64,000 bases of DNA from contig NC_020192.1 in assembly GCF_000315915.1 (NCBI RefSeq), positions 496,001 through 560,000 on the forward strand. Reading direction: 5' to 3'. The translations under genes and the position numbers were made by a program. Numbering within the stretch: the first letter of the stretch is position 1; each line of letters begins with the position of its first letter. Below, one piece after another: positions 51,016 through 62,173 of the stretch. This DNA is from Henningerozyma blattae CBS 6284 (Eukaryota > Ascomycota > Saccharomycetes > Saccharomycetales > Saccharomycetaceae). The notes beneath the pieces were generated by a model. The model was not told the origin of the DNA. It was given only the letters and a program-made list of their open reading frames with translations, and searched no databases.

Positions 51016-52221
51016 TGTCTTTTAAAGTCGGTTAAATATAAATATAAAAATATTTATATGTATTCAATTATTATGCTAGTTCTCAAAAGAACTGAATTAT
51101 TTTCAAACAAGTAATAAATAATGGATACCATAATTATATGAATTTAGATGCTATCATAAGTTAGACTTTTCATCTTTTCTCAGATGAAAAATATTATGTA
51201 ATAACGCATTGATTTTGTGACACTTCCCAAAAAAAATTTGTTTGCACTTCCTTAAAATAACATTTAAAGCTTAAAATCTATTTAAACAAATAGAAAACAT
51301 ATCTAGAAACTAGTAAACATTACTTTTTATAATTAGGCTACTAATTTGAATAACAGTATAATTTTTTTACGAGCACGTGCCACTTGACACTTCATAAAAT
51401 TTTTTTTAATATAAAAGGCGAACAAAATTTACGTTTGAACAATTTCTTTAAAGTAAAGTTTACCTTCGTTAAAAGTTTATATTTTCTTGAAACTTAGAAA
51501 AGTAGGGAATTGGATAGTGTTTGAGGTCAATATCAAGTACTAAACAGCTCTAGGGTTGACTATGACTTATATCGAACATGGTTCTTGCCTTTTACCAGAA
51601 CCATCCGGGTATTGTCTCAACTTGCATTTTAACTAATGGCACTGCCAATTCCTCAAATCATTTTTTGGAACTCTTTTCTCATTTCAATGGGAATCTTTTT
51701 TTATTATCTTTATGCAATAACTATGAGGCCATAGTTATTTTATAATGAAATGAATTGGATGTGGAATACGACTGCTTTTTTTAAAACTTTGCAACTTGTA
51801 TATTTGTATTTAAAATAGTACACATTATTTATACTTAAAGACCCAAAGCAGTACTATACTCAGTAATATTTTTAAGGAGGATGGATATTTTATGAAAAGT
51901 GGTAAACTAAGTGATAATAGGCCCTATTAGTCATAAGTGTACTTTACAATACCACTTATCAACATTGCAATTATTAAAACAGTAATTAAAATATTTATTG
52001 TTATCTATATAAAATATAAATATAAATTATTTTAAGTGATAGTAATGCATGCATAAGTGCCACTGTAACACAGATATAAAAGCAGTTACAGTTAACCTGT
52101 TCTACGAAATAGCTAATATATTTCAACAATTGTTGATTATTTCTAAATTACTATTAATGTACAAATCTCAGAGGAGCTTTATTATCAAATGATAGTTTCA
52201 TAATAATATAGAGCTAGCTAA
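51016..52221. other. PEX28 promoter / IMP3 3' region, site of a missing gene
   Basis: 1.2 kb with no supportable ORF. A GCACGTGC palindrome (51373-51380) lies about 360 bp upstream of PEX28. In S. cerevisiae SKG6 occupies this position, so the gap may be the scar of its loss. Confidence 0.5.
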
Positions 52222-52773
52222 TTATGATAATTCAAAATCATCAATTTGATTTCTGTATTTCAATACTGTCCTCTTAATCTTAGAAGAATCTGTCCAAGTC
52301 ACATAATCTTCCATATTTCTATTGACTAAATAAGCAGGATCAGTGATTAAATTTGGACCGACACGGACATGACCCTGTTCAATGAATTTGACAGCATCAG
52401 GTATGCTTTGTGCCATTTTCAATCTGTGCATTAAAACAGGAAGCCTTCTTCTACAGATAGCACTTACTGTAACTTTATTTTCCAAATCAGATATTTTAGA
52501 TTTTGTTGCTAAAATACCCATTGAGTATAGTTTTTCTAGTAATAGTTGTTCATGCTTAGAGCGATATGGATCTGTAGGAGGTAGAAGCGATAGCTTATGA
52601 GCAATGCGACGAATATCACCACATATTTTGTTGTATTTATGATAATCTTCACGATTTTGAATGTGGTAAGTTTTCATCACCTGGGTATCTCTATGCCCTT
52701 GATCTTGCTTCCAGTCAAAAAAATCGACCTTTTTCAGTAATTTCTGTTCATGATGTTTTAATTTCCTAACCAT
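52222..52773 (-). CDS. IMP3: U3 snoRNP protein Imp3
   Basis: Encodes 183 residues, the same length as S. cerevisiae Imp3. A component of the SSU processome that promotes pairing of U3 snoRNA with the pre-18S rRNA. The N terminus [18 protein letters not shown] is the family signature. An S4 RNA-binding domain lies at about 107-170 ([40 protein letters not shown]). The C terminus [19 protein letters not shown] is conserved. The promoter has PAC and RRPE boxes about 120-145 bp upstream, as in ribosome-biogenesis genes. Confidence 0.97.
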   Translation of the reverse strand: MVRKLKHHEQKLLKKVDFFDWKQDQGHRDTQVMKTYHIQNREDYHKYNKICGDIRRIAHKLSLLPPTDPYRSKHEQLLLEKLYSMGILATKSKISDLENKVTVSAICRRRLPVLMHRLKMAQSIPDAVKFIEQGHVRVGPNLITDPAYLVNRNMEDYVTWTDSSKIKRTVLKYRNQIDDFELS

Positions 52774-53246
52774 TTTGAATATTTATTTGTTGTACTGTCT
52801 ATTTGGCTTTTTTATGGCTAAAGTTCAAACAAACACTGTTTTTAAATATCTTATTTCCCACATACTAACTAAATTTTTTGAACACATTTAATTTGCGATG
52901 AGCTTATAATTTTTCAACATAATTAATTGTCGGCAAGTTTTGACGCGTCGGCAATTAACTTAAAAAATTACTGACATTTTCAGTCTAGAAAAGCTTTTGT
53001 AGAGGTAAAATATTTAATAGTAGATTTAAAACTGTCACAACTGTACTTACCCTTCTCTTCATGTAAAAAAAATCCAACAAGGTTACTTCTGGTAGACTTA
53101 AAATGTAAACCCGTTTTTAATTTCAAAGCATGGCGTAATTTAAAACCAGAAATACTAGTGTTATGCAAATAAGGCGAATGTTATCTTAAACTGCATACAT
53201 ATATATATATATATCTGGAATTAAATATTTATCATCCATATATATT
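52774..53246. promoter_or_regulatory. IMP3 promoter / CCH1 3' region
   Basis: 473 bp. Contains PAC, RRPE and ACGCGT boxes (52895-52948), and an alternating AT repeat near 53200-53213. A 62-codon minus-strand ORF (52980-53168) has no recognised features. Confidence 0.55.
52895..52916. promoter_or_regulatory. PAC box and RRPE upstream of IMP3
   Basis: GCGATGAGCT (52895-52904) is an exact PAC element, bound by Dot6/Tod6. AATTTTTCA (52908-52916) is the complement of the RRPE core TGAAAAATT, bound by Stb3. The adjacent pair is the hallmark of ribosome-biogenesis promoters. Confidence 0.75.
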
Positions 53247-56200
53247 TTAACGACGATCTGGTGACCAAAAAAAATAATTCACACCATATGCTTCATCCGG
53301 AGTGGAGTTCCTGGTAGTAACAATATTAGGAATCTCTGGTTTAGTATAGTCAAATTCTTGAGATACAGCCGCATTATGTTGGGGACCAGTTTCATTTGTA
53401 AACTGAGTCGCTTTATTTGAAGTCGATTCCGAAATAGGATCGGGAAATGAAGATTGGGATATATTTCTAATTTTATGCTTTCTCCTTTGTAGAAACTTCC
53501 ACCTAACAACAACCATTTTCAAAACATCTGTTGTTTTTTCATTTGCTAGATATCTCTCTACTTTATTTCTCAAATACAAATGACGAACATACTCATCAAT
53601 ATTTAGACATTCTCTTGGGTTATAAATAGTATACAATGGAATCAATTGTAGCACTCTTGAGAATTTCATACCACCTCTATAAGCATTAGAATAATGAACT
53701 TCTCTTATGAATCTTTTATATTGAAATATTTTACGTTTTAATTTCTCAACTTCTATGCTATTTAATTCATTGTTTAATGCATGAAGTTTAACTGTCACAT
53801 CATATGGATCATCCGGATTTACTTCAATATATTTTTCCACCAAATTTTTTATAGATAAACTACCCTCCCAAACTTTAAAAAACAACAATCCATCATCAGA
53901 ATGCATTAGTGTTGGTAATTTGGAAAATTCTAAATCACCAGATCCATCTGAATCAAACTTAGACCATGTATCGACAAACTTTTGAATTTCGCTCCTAGTA
54001 ATGTAAGTTTCTGAATTGCTTCTTCTGTAGACATAACTGAAATTTGAAACAATCAGAGAGACGAACATATTCACAAATATATACATCGATACAATATTCC
54101 ACGACATTAAAAATAGATAAGCATAAATTTTAGAACCGCAATCTGTTTCATTCATACCATCAACAAAGGAACAATATGGTTCTTCGAGTGTTAAATCATC
54201 CATAATATAATTCCATCCTTCACCAAAGCTGAATTTGAATAGAGCAAGCATCGATTTAAATATAGTCCTGAAATTAATGTTATGTGAAGTGTTTGGGCCA
54301 ATTTTTGTCAAACCAAAAACCTGATTTGTGGCAATTGAATAAATTAAAAATAAAATAGCCCATGTATATGACAAAGATACAATTGAAGGAATACTAGCCA
54401 TTGCTGTTTCTAATAACTCATATAGAGTATCATTTTCTGGGATAACAAATAAAAATATTAATAGATGGAAAGTATTAGCGATATTCTTATACCAATAGTT
54501 GTATTTCGAAACACTAGGTATACCAACTAGCAAAGCAAAGGAAACTAAAACAATAATAACTCTTGTTATATTCCATCTACTTTTAAATCTGATTTTGATA
54601 CCTTCACCGATTATACAAAAAATTTCATGTAAGAAAAATATTATTGTTGAGAAGGTAAAATATCCTTCGGAAGTAGTTTTTATTGAATCTCTTTCATAAT
54701 GCTGAATAATTAACATTAATATATGCAAATAAAGGATAATTTCAAAACAAATACTATAAATTAAATTGTTTTTTTCGATAGCTAATCGATAGAAAAACAA
54801 CCTAAATTTTGACATTTTAAACAGATTTGGGGTGGCTTTTGGTTTAGCTTGAGATAATAATTTTTTGGATTCTAACCAAGATTTTTCTTCAACAGTGTAA
54901 TAAGCACTACCAGTAGTTCTAGCATGATTATCGATGATGAATGATACAAAAAGATTTAAGATAAAGATCATACTTAAAAAATTGAAGAAAATTAGGAATG
55001 TAGCATTTTGGTTGGAAGCACCATCTTTTGGGATAGTACCAACGCCTGTGGAATTAATCAAGTTCTCTAATAAGTCTACCCAGCCTTCTAAAGAAACAAT
55101 TTCATACATAGTTTTCATTGCACTTGAAAACTCGTCCAAATATAAGTATGGCTGGCTGTAAGTTCGTGGCATCATAATGTCCCATTGAAATACCGTATTA
55201 GTAAATTCACCATAACAATTCATCTTATCCATATTGCTATCATTACACTTTCCTAAACGTCCTTTAAACAGCGTCAAACCCCAAACAGTAAATGGATACA
55301 AGAAAGTTGCAGCGACAAATGCAGCCTTGAGAATTACACTAAGTCCATCAAAAACAACCATTGAAAAAGTACTTCGTGCAGTATCGCTAATAGTTAAACA
55401 TCTCAAAGCTCTCATAGCAGTTAACCCTTTAAATATTCTTGCTAAATCACCTTCACCCGCAATAAATGATACGAACGTTATCCACATCGATACTAATACC
55501 ATAAAGTCAATAAAATTCCAAGGATTACGAAGATAAGCATTAGGAGTGAATACGAACCCATCAGCAATTGTTTTGATTAAAAATTCAATTGTGAATAGCA
55601 CAACCATAGATAAATCACATGCTGTACTCCAATCCCAGACATCATACTGATGCGTTAGTCTATATAACGGGGTGACGTAACAGGATAAAATAATCAAAAG
55701 AACCGTTAATACAGCATAAAACATAATAAAAAAATCCCTCTCAATATGCTTGAAGTACTTTCTGCCTGTATACATATCAGTTTCATCATCAAAAAATTGA
55801 TAGCCATCTGTGCGTCTTCCAACACTTGGTGCAACAAATCTTTGGCAAAATTTTCTTACTTTGTGATTTGGAGGAATAATTAAGTAAGAATAGTTATAAA
55901 AAGGATGACTTTTAAGATACTCCAGCTTTTCGTCTTCATAATCATTCAGTTGTAACATATAAGATTTTTCATTGTTCTCTGTTATTTCTGTAAATAAAAC
56001 AGTAGGCTTATTAAAGAATGGATTGTCATTATGGCTCTTTAACCAACTGTTTTTTAAGAATGGAAATATGCCAGACAATTCATTTATTACACCGATCAAT
56101 GGAGATTTTACGGCCAGATTTCTTGGCATATCTTTCATTGCATCGCCCATCGTTTGAGAAATACTCATAATTGCTGTACCTCTCATCAAAAATTGTTTAA

Positions 56201-59200
56201 AATCTTGGGGATCGTCCTCTGAATCATCTCTAAAGATTAATTTCATTATTCGCTTCACCAAAGACGCATGTCTATATTCTTTGATTTTTTTGGGATAAAT
56301 ATACTTCAGATAATGCTGGATCTGTAAAGGACGTTTTTCACTTTCATCAACACTCATTGACTCTGAAATTAACGCAACAAAAATATTAATAATAACAAAA
56401 TATGCTAGAATAAACCATAAAATCAAGAAGACAGAGGAAAACACAGCTGACGATATATTTGGTGCATATGTTTGCAAATTGTATAAAATAGTAGTCCAGT
56501 TTTCCGTAGAAGCAATAGTAAAAAGAGATAGATAAGTATTTGGTAAAGAACTCATGCTTAGTTGTTGATCTGCAGATTCTGGAATAACACCTTCAAAATA
56601 AACACTCAGAATAAGGGAAACTAGAAATGTAAATAAAAAATAAAATACACTCAAATTCCAAATCATCACCCAGTTTTTTAAAACATCTAACCAGATATTT
56701 TTTGTGATTTGGAAAGATTTAATAACTCGATAAAATCTGCTGATATGAAATACAGAGAGCCAATAATAAGTCTGGTCCCTCATTCCAGTAGTTGCCAATA
56801 TGCTAATAATAAGAGTTACAACTGAGAGTACCAGATCGAATAAGAATGAGGGAACAATTAGGAATTTCCACAAATTTGGGATGTAACATATTACACGAAA
56901 TATAGTTTCAATAAATAAAACAATGGAGATTGCCAAGTCAATTTTAAAAAATTTCGACATAAAAACTTCTGGAGAAGATGCTTTTATGGATGAGCGGGCA
57001 ATTAAATCAACCATAATACTTCCTACAAAAAACCATTCTAAGTTTGCATACAACCTCAATAGTGATTGCGACCAATTAGGTAATGTAGATTGCTTTGCTT
57101 TTACCAGAAAATATTTCCAATAACCATTGACTAGATCGAATATTCTATTATCTTTTTTTGAAGAACCAATCTTTTCTTTTTTAAATTTTTCATTTGCTAA
57201 ATCAAATGAAGAAACTAAAACAGCAACTACTAAATTTAACAACCAAATTGTCATCACAAAAATAGCACATATAAAAAATAAACATGCAGATAGTTCATCT
57301 GAGTCCATAGTATAATACATAATATCAGTAAATGTATTTGCACTCATTACCACGAAGACTAGTTCCATTGCATTGATGATATTATCAAAGCTTACTCTAC
57401 CATTATATGGGTTTGCGTTCGAGATACATTTCGAATTAACAGGACAAATGAATCCCTTCGCCAATGGACCTTCAGTACCGTCCTTATAAACATAATTCCT
57501 TTTTTTTTTAGTTATTGGATCTAAGTAACCTCCACAAAATTGCATACTATATTGAAAAGTATCATGAGGGTCAGAAGGATTAATCCAAACACATTGCCTT
57601 CTTAGAGAACCTTGGAAAACTTGAACGCCCAAAATTGAAAAGAATACCCAAAAATAAAGTAAAACAGAACCTGTACTTAGTAGTTGTGGGAAGCCATATT
57701 TTAAACCCCTTAAAATTGAGGTAATACCATTATCAGCATCAACTATTCTTACAATACGTAAGACAGCGAATGGTGCAAAAATCCTTACCTTATAGTACTC
57801 TCCAAAAGATACAAATAATCCTAACCAGAAACAAATTGTCGAAATTAGATCAATTCTATTCCAAGACGAACGTAAAAATGCCCTGGGGCAATCAAAATCT
57901 TTTTTGTATTTCTTAGATTTTATATCAGTTACTGAAGCTTTTAGAGTACGCCGCGCATATCTGGTTTCCTCATCATCTAAATAATTTTTAATGAAACTTA
58001 TTTTTTCCAACAAATCTATATGATATTTTTCTCTTAAGACCCTGAAAACCTTAATTAAGCGTAATCTATAAGCTATTGTTTTATAGTTAACTCCATATGC
58101 GTCAAACATCTGTGAATCATCCCATAAACCGAATGCAATTATTTTGGATAAGTCATGCAATGTAAAGTATACTAAAATAAGAAAACAAGCATAATCTTCC
58201 CAAAAGCTAAAACCATATATGAATTCAAAATTAATGGGATCAAAAGTTCTTACACCGAGATATGCAATAAATAATATCAGAAACACAAAATAGCAAGCAA
58301 TATATATGGAGTTTGTATGCAAATTGGCAAATTTTATTCTGATAATGTTTTTTGCACTAATAAAGCGTAAAGAGTGTCCATACAATCTTAATGTTTTGGC
58401 TTGAGTCTTTGTAAATAATTCTCCAAAATCAGGGATATCTGGTGGCTCTGCAACTTCAACTTCTGTTGAGAATGAAGCTGCGCTTTCCGAATCTATTAAA
58501 TCGATAACTTCTAATGTCTTGTTATTTTTATCCTTTACTTTATCATTACTAGCTAGTGGATTGTAATGTGGAAAACTTAAATTAGAGTTACTGCGAATAT
58601 TCACACTTTCTAGCTCATAACTATCAGGACTGATAGCGTTCCTGTTTATTCTAGGTGACACATTGAAACTGGTAACGCTAGGAGATAACTGATTATGCGA
58701 GGTAGGTGCTTCCTCGGAAGAAACAAGGGTGTCATCCATAATAATTGTTGGGAGTTCAGTTGTTGTATTTTTGGTATCCAGTTTCTTGTCAGCCACTATC
58801 TTAACTTGTGGTAACCACGACAATCCTTCATCATCTACAGCAATTTGAAACTCTTTTTGTAAATCATGAAACTCATCCATGTCATCTGGAGCAATGAACG
58901 AAAGAACTTTTGCTGACCTTGGTGCCATAAAAGGTGAGCTACTGGAAGCTGACTCTTGATTTGATTGATTCGAAGCATCACTATTTCTAGGTCTTCTTCG
59001 GAACCCTTCTGTAGCTGGGGATAGATTAAAACTGACACCAGTGGCAGATATAACAGTTAATTTATCCTTTTGTTTAGGATTTTTGTCTTGTTTATCATGA
59101 TTCGTTTGAAACGTTGTGTTTAATGACAAGGTTGGGTGCGCTCTATTCTTGCGATTGGTATCTTTCAATTTAAATAAATTTCCAAATGAGGCGGCTTCCA

Positions 59201-59507
59201 ACTTTCTTTCCACTCGTTTTCTTGGACTATTTTCATTCTGTTGTATTCTACTATTATCTTCTTGTTGATTAGTAGTATTATTATTACTTGGTAAGCTGTC
59301 ATTATCAGCATCTGTTTCTATGTGCTTTTCCTCATACCTCTCGAGACTACTCTCTGATGGGATGACATTTAAAAATGGATTGAACCCAACCTTTGGTGTT
59401 CTTGATACAGGGATAGTTATATTATCTGAAAAGCTAGAATCTGATGATAAAACATCATCAATATCTCTAGGCCCTTCTGTAGAGTGTCTTTTATTCGTTG
59501 AGCTCAT
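53247..59507 (-). CDS. CCH1: Voltage-gated high-affinity calcium channel alpha subunit
   Basis: Encodes 2086 residues (S. cerevisiae Cch1: 2039). With Mid1 it admits Ca2+ at the plasma membrane during pheromone, ER and wall stress. There are four six-helix repeats. Pore-loop residues read N in repeat I (VMSANTFTDIMYY, about 724), E in II (ASTENWTTIL, about 1000), E in III (VSLEGWVDLL, about 1470) and E in IV (SFGEGWNYIM, about 1762). This N-E-E-E filter is the fungal Cch1 form. S4-like arginine/lysine series include FAVLRIVRIVD and FKGLTAMRALRCLT. An EF-hand (FDSDGSGDLEF) is near 1850 after repeat IV. The 370-residue N terminus is Ser/Asn-rich and cytosolic. Divergent from GPI1, as in S. cerevisiae. 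Confidence 0.96.
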   Translation of the reverse strand: MSSTNKRHSTEGPRDIDDVLSSDSSFSDNITIPVSRTPKVGFNPFLNVIPSESSLERYEEKHIETDADNDSLPSNNNTTNQQEDNSRIQQNENSPRKRVERKLEAASFGNLFKLKDTNRKNRAHPTLSLNTTFQTNHDKQDKNPKQKDKLTVISATGVSFNLSPATEGFRRRPRNSDASNQSNQESASSSSPFMAPRSAKVLSFIAPDDMDEFHDLQKEFQIAVDDEGLSWLPQVKIVADKKLDTKNTTTELPTIIMDDTLVSSEEAPTSHNQLSPSVTSFNVSPRINRNAISPDSYELESVNIRSNSNLSFPHYNPLASNDKVKDKNNKTLEVIDLIDSESAASFSTEVEVAEPPDIPDFGELFTKTQAKTLRLYGHSLRFISAKNIIRIKFANLHTNSIYIACYFVFLILFIAYLGVRTFDPINFEFIYGFSFWEDYACFLILVYFTLHDLSKIIAFGLWDDSQMFDAYGVNYKTIAYRLRLIKVFRVLREKYHIDLLEKISFIKNYLDDEETRYARRTLKASVTDIKSKKYKKDFDCPRAFLRSSWNRIDLISTICFWLGLFVSFGEYYKVRIFAPFAVLRIVRIVDADNGITSILRGLKYGFPQLLSTGSVLLYFWVFFSILGVQVFQGSLRRQCVWINPSDPHDTFQYSMQFCGGYLDPITKKKRNYVYKDGTEGPLAKGFICPVNSKCISNANPYNGRVSFDNIINAMELVFVVMSANTFTDIMYYTMDSDELSACLFFICAIFVMTIWLLNLVVAVLVSSFDLANEKFKKEKIGSSKKDNRIFDLVNGYWKYFLVKAKQSTLPNWSQSLLRLYANLEWFFVGSIMVDLIARSSIKASSPEVFMSKFFKIDLAISIVLFIETIFRVICYIPNLWKFLIVPSFLFDLVLSVVTLIISILATTGMRDQTYYWLSVFHISRFYRVIKSFQITKNIWLDVLKNWVMIWNLSVFYFLFTFLVSLILSVYFEGVIPESADQQLSMSSLPNTYLSLFTIASTENWTTILYNLQTYAPNISSAVFSSVFLILWFILAYFVIINIFVALISESMSVDESEKRPLQIQHYLKYIYPKKIKEYRHASLVKRIMKLIFRDDSEDDPQDFKQFLMRGTAIMSISQTMGDAMKDMPRNLAVKSPLIGVINELSGIFPFLKNSWLKSHNDNPFFNKPTVLFTEITENNEKSYMLQLNDYEDEKLEYLKSHPFYNYSYLIIPPNHKVRKFCQRFVAPSVGRRTDGYQFFDDETDMYTGRKYFKHIERDFFIMFYAVLTVLLIILSCYVTPLYRLTHQYDVWDWSTACDLSMVVLFTIEFLIKTIADGFVFTPNAYLRNPWNFIDFMVLVSMWITFVSFIAGEGDLARIFKGLTAMRALRCLTISDTARSTFSMVVFDGLSVILKAAFVAATFLYPFTVWGLTLFKGRLGKCNDSNMDKMNCYGEFTNTVFQWDIMMPRTYSQPYLYLDEFSSAMKTMYEIVSLEGWVDLLENLINSTGVGTIPKDGASNQNATFLIFFNFLSMIFILNLFVSFIIDNHARTTGSAYYTVEEKSWLESKKLLSQAKPKATPNLFKMSKFRLFFYRLAIEKNNLIYSICFEIILYLHILMLIIQHYERDSIKTTSEGYFTFSTIIFFLHEIFCIIGEGIKIRFKSRWNITRVIIVLVSFALLVGIPSVSKYNYWYKNIANTFHLLIFLFVIPENDTLYELLETAMASIPSIVSLSYTWAILFLIYSIATNQVFGLTKIGPNTSHNINFRTIFKSMLALFKFSFGEGWNYIMDDLTLEEPYCSFVDGMNETDCGSKIYAYLFLMSWNIVSMYIFVNMFVSLIVSNFSYVYRRSNSETYITRSEIQKFVDTWSKFDSDGSGDLEFSKLPTLMHSDDGLLFFKVWEGSLSIKNLVEKYIEVNPDDPYDVTVKLHALNNELNSIEVEKLKRKIFQYKRFIREVHYSNAYRGGMKFSRVLQLIPLYTIYNPRECLNIDEYVRHLYLRNKVERYLANEKTTDVLKMVVVRWKFLQRRKHKIRNISQSSFPDPISESTSNKATQFTNETGPQHNAAVSQEFDYTKPEIPNIVTTRNSTPDEAYGVNYFFWSPDRR

Positions 59508-60180
59508 TTAGTGGGTCACTGGTTCCTTTTTGCATTAATTCGATTTTTAATTCTTTTATCTAAAATGTAGTTTCACCTACAAAAGACAAGATAGCAGCCA
59601 GTTAGATTTCTTGTTAGGCCGACAACTTTAATGACTATATTTTTCCCTTTAGAATCAATATGTAGTTAAAGATATATCAAGAATGTAAGCATATTTTCTT
59701 TTAAAATATAATCTATCTGGGTCTTTTTTTACCGCTTCAGTTAATAACCTTGAGCCTACCTATGAGCAAATAAGAAAGAGTAGAAAGAGTAGAAAGAATA
59801 GAACGAATATATCATAGTTCATCAAAATTATAAAATTTACTAAAAAAATTAAATATGGATGCAATAAATAATGAAAAAGGGCTTTTCTATACATTATTGG
59901 AAATAATAACATAAACTTCCTTTTAACTGCAAATGAAACTTAGTTAAGCTAAGCCTTAGTTGAAATTTCCTAATTAGTTCTATTCAGATATGAGCGTTTC
60001 TGTGAGAAAAAAAATTAAGGCAAAAAAAAAAGCATTAAAATATTTCAGAGATGAATAAAATTTTTTGATTGTTAAAAGAAGCCAATAGAAATGAAAAATT
60101 GAAATATAGCTATATCATAGATAGGCTATTGATTTTTCTGTATATACATTGGAGCAGTTATTGAAGAAAATTTCAATGCT
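59508..60180. promoter_or_regulatory. CCH1-GPI1 divergent promoter
   Basis: 673 bp, AT-rich. AAGAGTAGAAAGAGTAGAAAGAATAGAA-type purine repeats (9-base units, near 59775-59803) stand out. A two-codon ORF (ATG CTA TGA, 60176-60184) overlaps the GPI1 start. Confidence 0.5.
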
Positions 60181-62031
60181 ATGAGCAAGTACCTATTATG
60201 GCCCAGCGAATTAATTCAGAAAGATAAAGCTGAAAATGCAGTAAGACTAGCCGCTATTGCGATTACTTTGCAAGGGACAGATGATGTGATCCTTGAAGTG
60301 ATCGAGCAAAGCCTTTTGAAAAGTGTATATCTGGAACCACCATATAGCATTGTTGCTTATAGAGAGGCTGGCAGCAGCTACTGGGATTTTGTGAATAAGG
60401 CTAGCTCAGTAATTGAGTTCGATATTCCAAGTTCTAAATTGTTACAATTTTTCTCTTTGGAACCTATATCTCTTATATTACCTGAAAAAGTAGTAAATGT
60501 TAGAGAGAGTAAAAATTGGAATTTGAATTTCGAATATTTAACTAACCATCCTAGTTATCAGTCTAATAATAGAAAATTAAGAAAAACTTTAAGATTGATC
60601 AATTCATATTATACATATTTAGAAGCATTTCAAGAGAAATATCCGTCTTTATCTAACAATAGAAACAACACAATTCGAGGTTCATTAAGAAATTTTTTTG
60701 ATAAATGGTTTTTATTGAATAAATTATTAAGATTAGTTTCTTTTTTAATCTTTTATCCAATGGTGGCGATATGTTTGCTATCATATTGGAGTTCAATAAT
60801 ATTGAATGGTAAGAAAGTTGGTTTGGTAAATATTTCAATGACAGCTCAACAAATTGATTTAAGATGCCAACAGATTTGCTATTTCCCATTACAATATCTT
60901 CGTTTCCATCAAAGTAAGAAGACTAAAAAAACGTTTGAAAGGTATAGGAGTTATTCTAAAGCATCGTACGATTTGCGAACCATCTTACCAAGTAAATATT
61001 ATCCAGATTATATTAGGTTTTATAACACTGTTTGGTTAGTATTGAATGATATATCATTTGGTATGATATTTGGCTCCCTTTTACAAGAGAATAATCATAC
61101 GATATGCATTTGGTTAACTAAGAATATTCCATATTTTTGTTATACAAATTTAAGAAATTTGACACTTATATTGGCAAATAATCCATTAGGTATTAAACTG
61201 AATGAAGAACTGGCAAGATTTTTTAGCGAATTATTTTTATGGATTATTGAATTTTGGTATAATTTTTATATTAAAACGTTTATCCAATATGATACATTAT
61301 CTAAAATTATTTCCACTATTTCCATCATGAGTTCTATTTGCGGTGCAACTTTTGGATTATCAATTATAATTGATATTTTCTCTTTATTGACTTTATCCAT
61401 ATATTTATTCTATCGTATCAGCAACAAATTATATCATTGGCAATTTAACGTAATGGTTAGTTTAATTTATTTGTTTTTTGGTAAAAAAATTAATGGATTA
61501 CGTAATAGAATTGACAATCATCAATTCCAATTGGATGAATTATTATTGGGAACATTATTATTTATTACTTTATTATTCCTTACACCGACCATATTGGCAT
61601 TTTATTTAACCTTTACTATTTTACAGATGATATCAATGACTTTTGAAATTATTATTGAATCAGAAATCGCTTTAATTAATCATTTCCCATTGTTTGCCTT
61701 ATTATTACGAATTAAGGATCCCAGAAGAATCCCTGGTGGCATCATTATTGAATCCAAAATCGATACTAATATTAATTCAAATGGTATTAGATACATACTG
61801 AAAAACAAATCTATTAATGCTTCAAATATGCTTCAACCCTATTTTTTATTAATTGACAACCTTTTAAAATCATATTTTTCAATTGAAGCTACGACTAAAA
61901 TACTAAAGGGCCATCCAATTACTATAAATCGTTATAAATTATACCAAGTCCTTTATTCATCTTTACCTTCTGAACCAGTCCATATTCTTGATATATATGA
62001 AGATTTAAAAGATAGAATAACTAATGGGTAA
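60181..62031 (+). CDS. GPI1: GPI-GlcNAc transferase complex subunit Gpi1
   Basis: Encodes 616 residues (S. cerevisiae Gpi1: 609; human PIGQ). It stabilises the ER enzyme that adds GlcNAc to phosphatidylinositol, the first step of GPI-anchor synthesis. The N-terminal soluble region (MSKYLLWPSELIQKDK) is followed by several membrane spans: about 185-210 (LVSFLIFYPMVAICLLSYWS), 375-415 (IISTISIMSSICGATFGLSI, IFSLLTLSIYLFYRI) and 460-495 (LLLGTLLFITLLFLTPTILA). A conserved PIGQ block is LARFFSELFLWIIEFWYNFYI then FIQYDTLSKII. The start is the ATG at 60181, preceded by a minimal overlapping upstream ORF. CCH1-GPI1-RSM27-RPS0 is the S. cerevisiae chromosome VII order. Confidence 0.95.
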   Translation: MSKYLLWPSELIQKDKAENAVRLAAIAITLQGTDDVILEVIEQSLLKSVYLEPPYSIVAYREAGSSYWDFVNKASSVIEFDIPSSKLLQFFSLEPISLILPEKVVNVRESKNWNLNFEYLTNHPSYQSNNRKLRKTLRLINSYYTYLEAFQEKYPSLSNNRNNTIRGSLRNFFDKWFLLNKLLRLVSFLIFYPMVAICLLSYWSSIILNGKKVGLVNISMTAQQIDLRCQQICYFPLQYLRFHQSKKTKKTFERYRSYSKASYDLRTILPSKYYPDYIRFYNTVWLVLNDISFGMIFGSLLQENNHTICIWLTKNIPYFCYTNLRNLTLILANNPLGIKLNEELARFFSELFLWIIEFWYNFYIKTFIQYDTLSKIISTISIMSSICGATFGLSIIIDIFSLLTLSIYLFYRISNKLYHWQFNVMVSLIYLFFGKKINGLRNRIDNHQFQLDELLLGTLLFITLLFLTPTILAFYLTFTILQMISMTFEIIIESEIALINHFPLFALLLRIKDPRRIPGGIIIESKIDTNINSNGIRYILKNKSINASNMLQPYFLLIDNLLKSYFSIEATTKILKGHPITINRYKLYQVLYSSLPSEPVHILDIYEDLKDRITNG

Positions 62032-62173
62032 TAGATCCATAAACTTATTGTAATGAATGCTATTGAAATCTTTATATATGCTATATACACGTTAATATAA
62101 TAGATTGTTAATATGTAGAATATTAATGAGAGTAGAAATTGTTAAAATTTTTTATTAATTTCATTTAACTGTA

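Noticed and set aside
52980..53168. 62-codon minus-strand ORF between IMP3 and CCH1
   Set aside because: No family features, overlaps IMP3 promoter space, length expected by chance.
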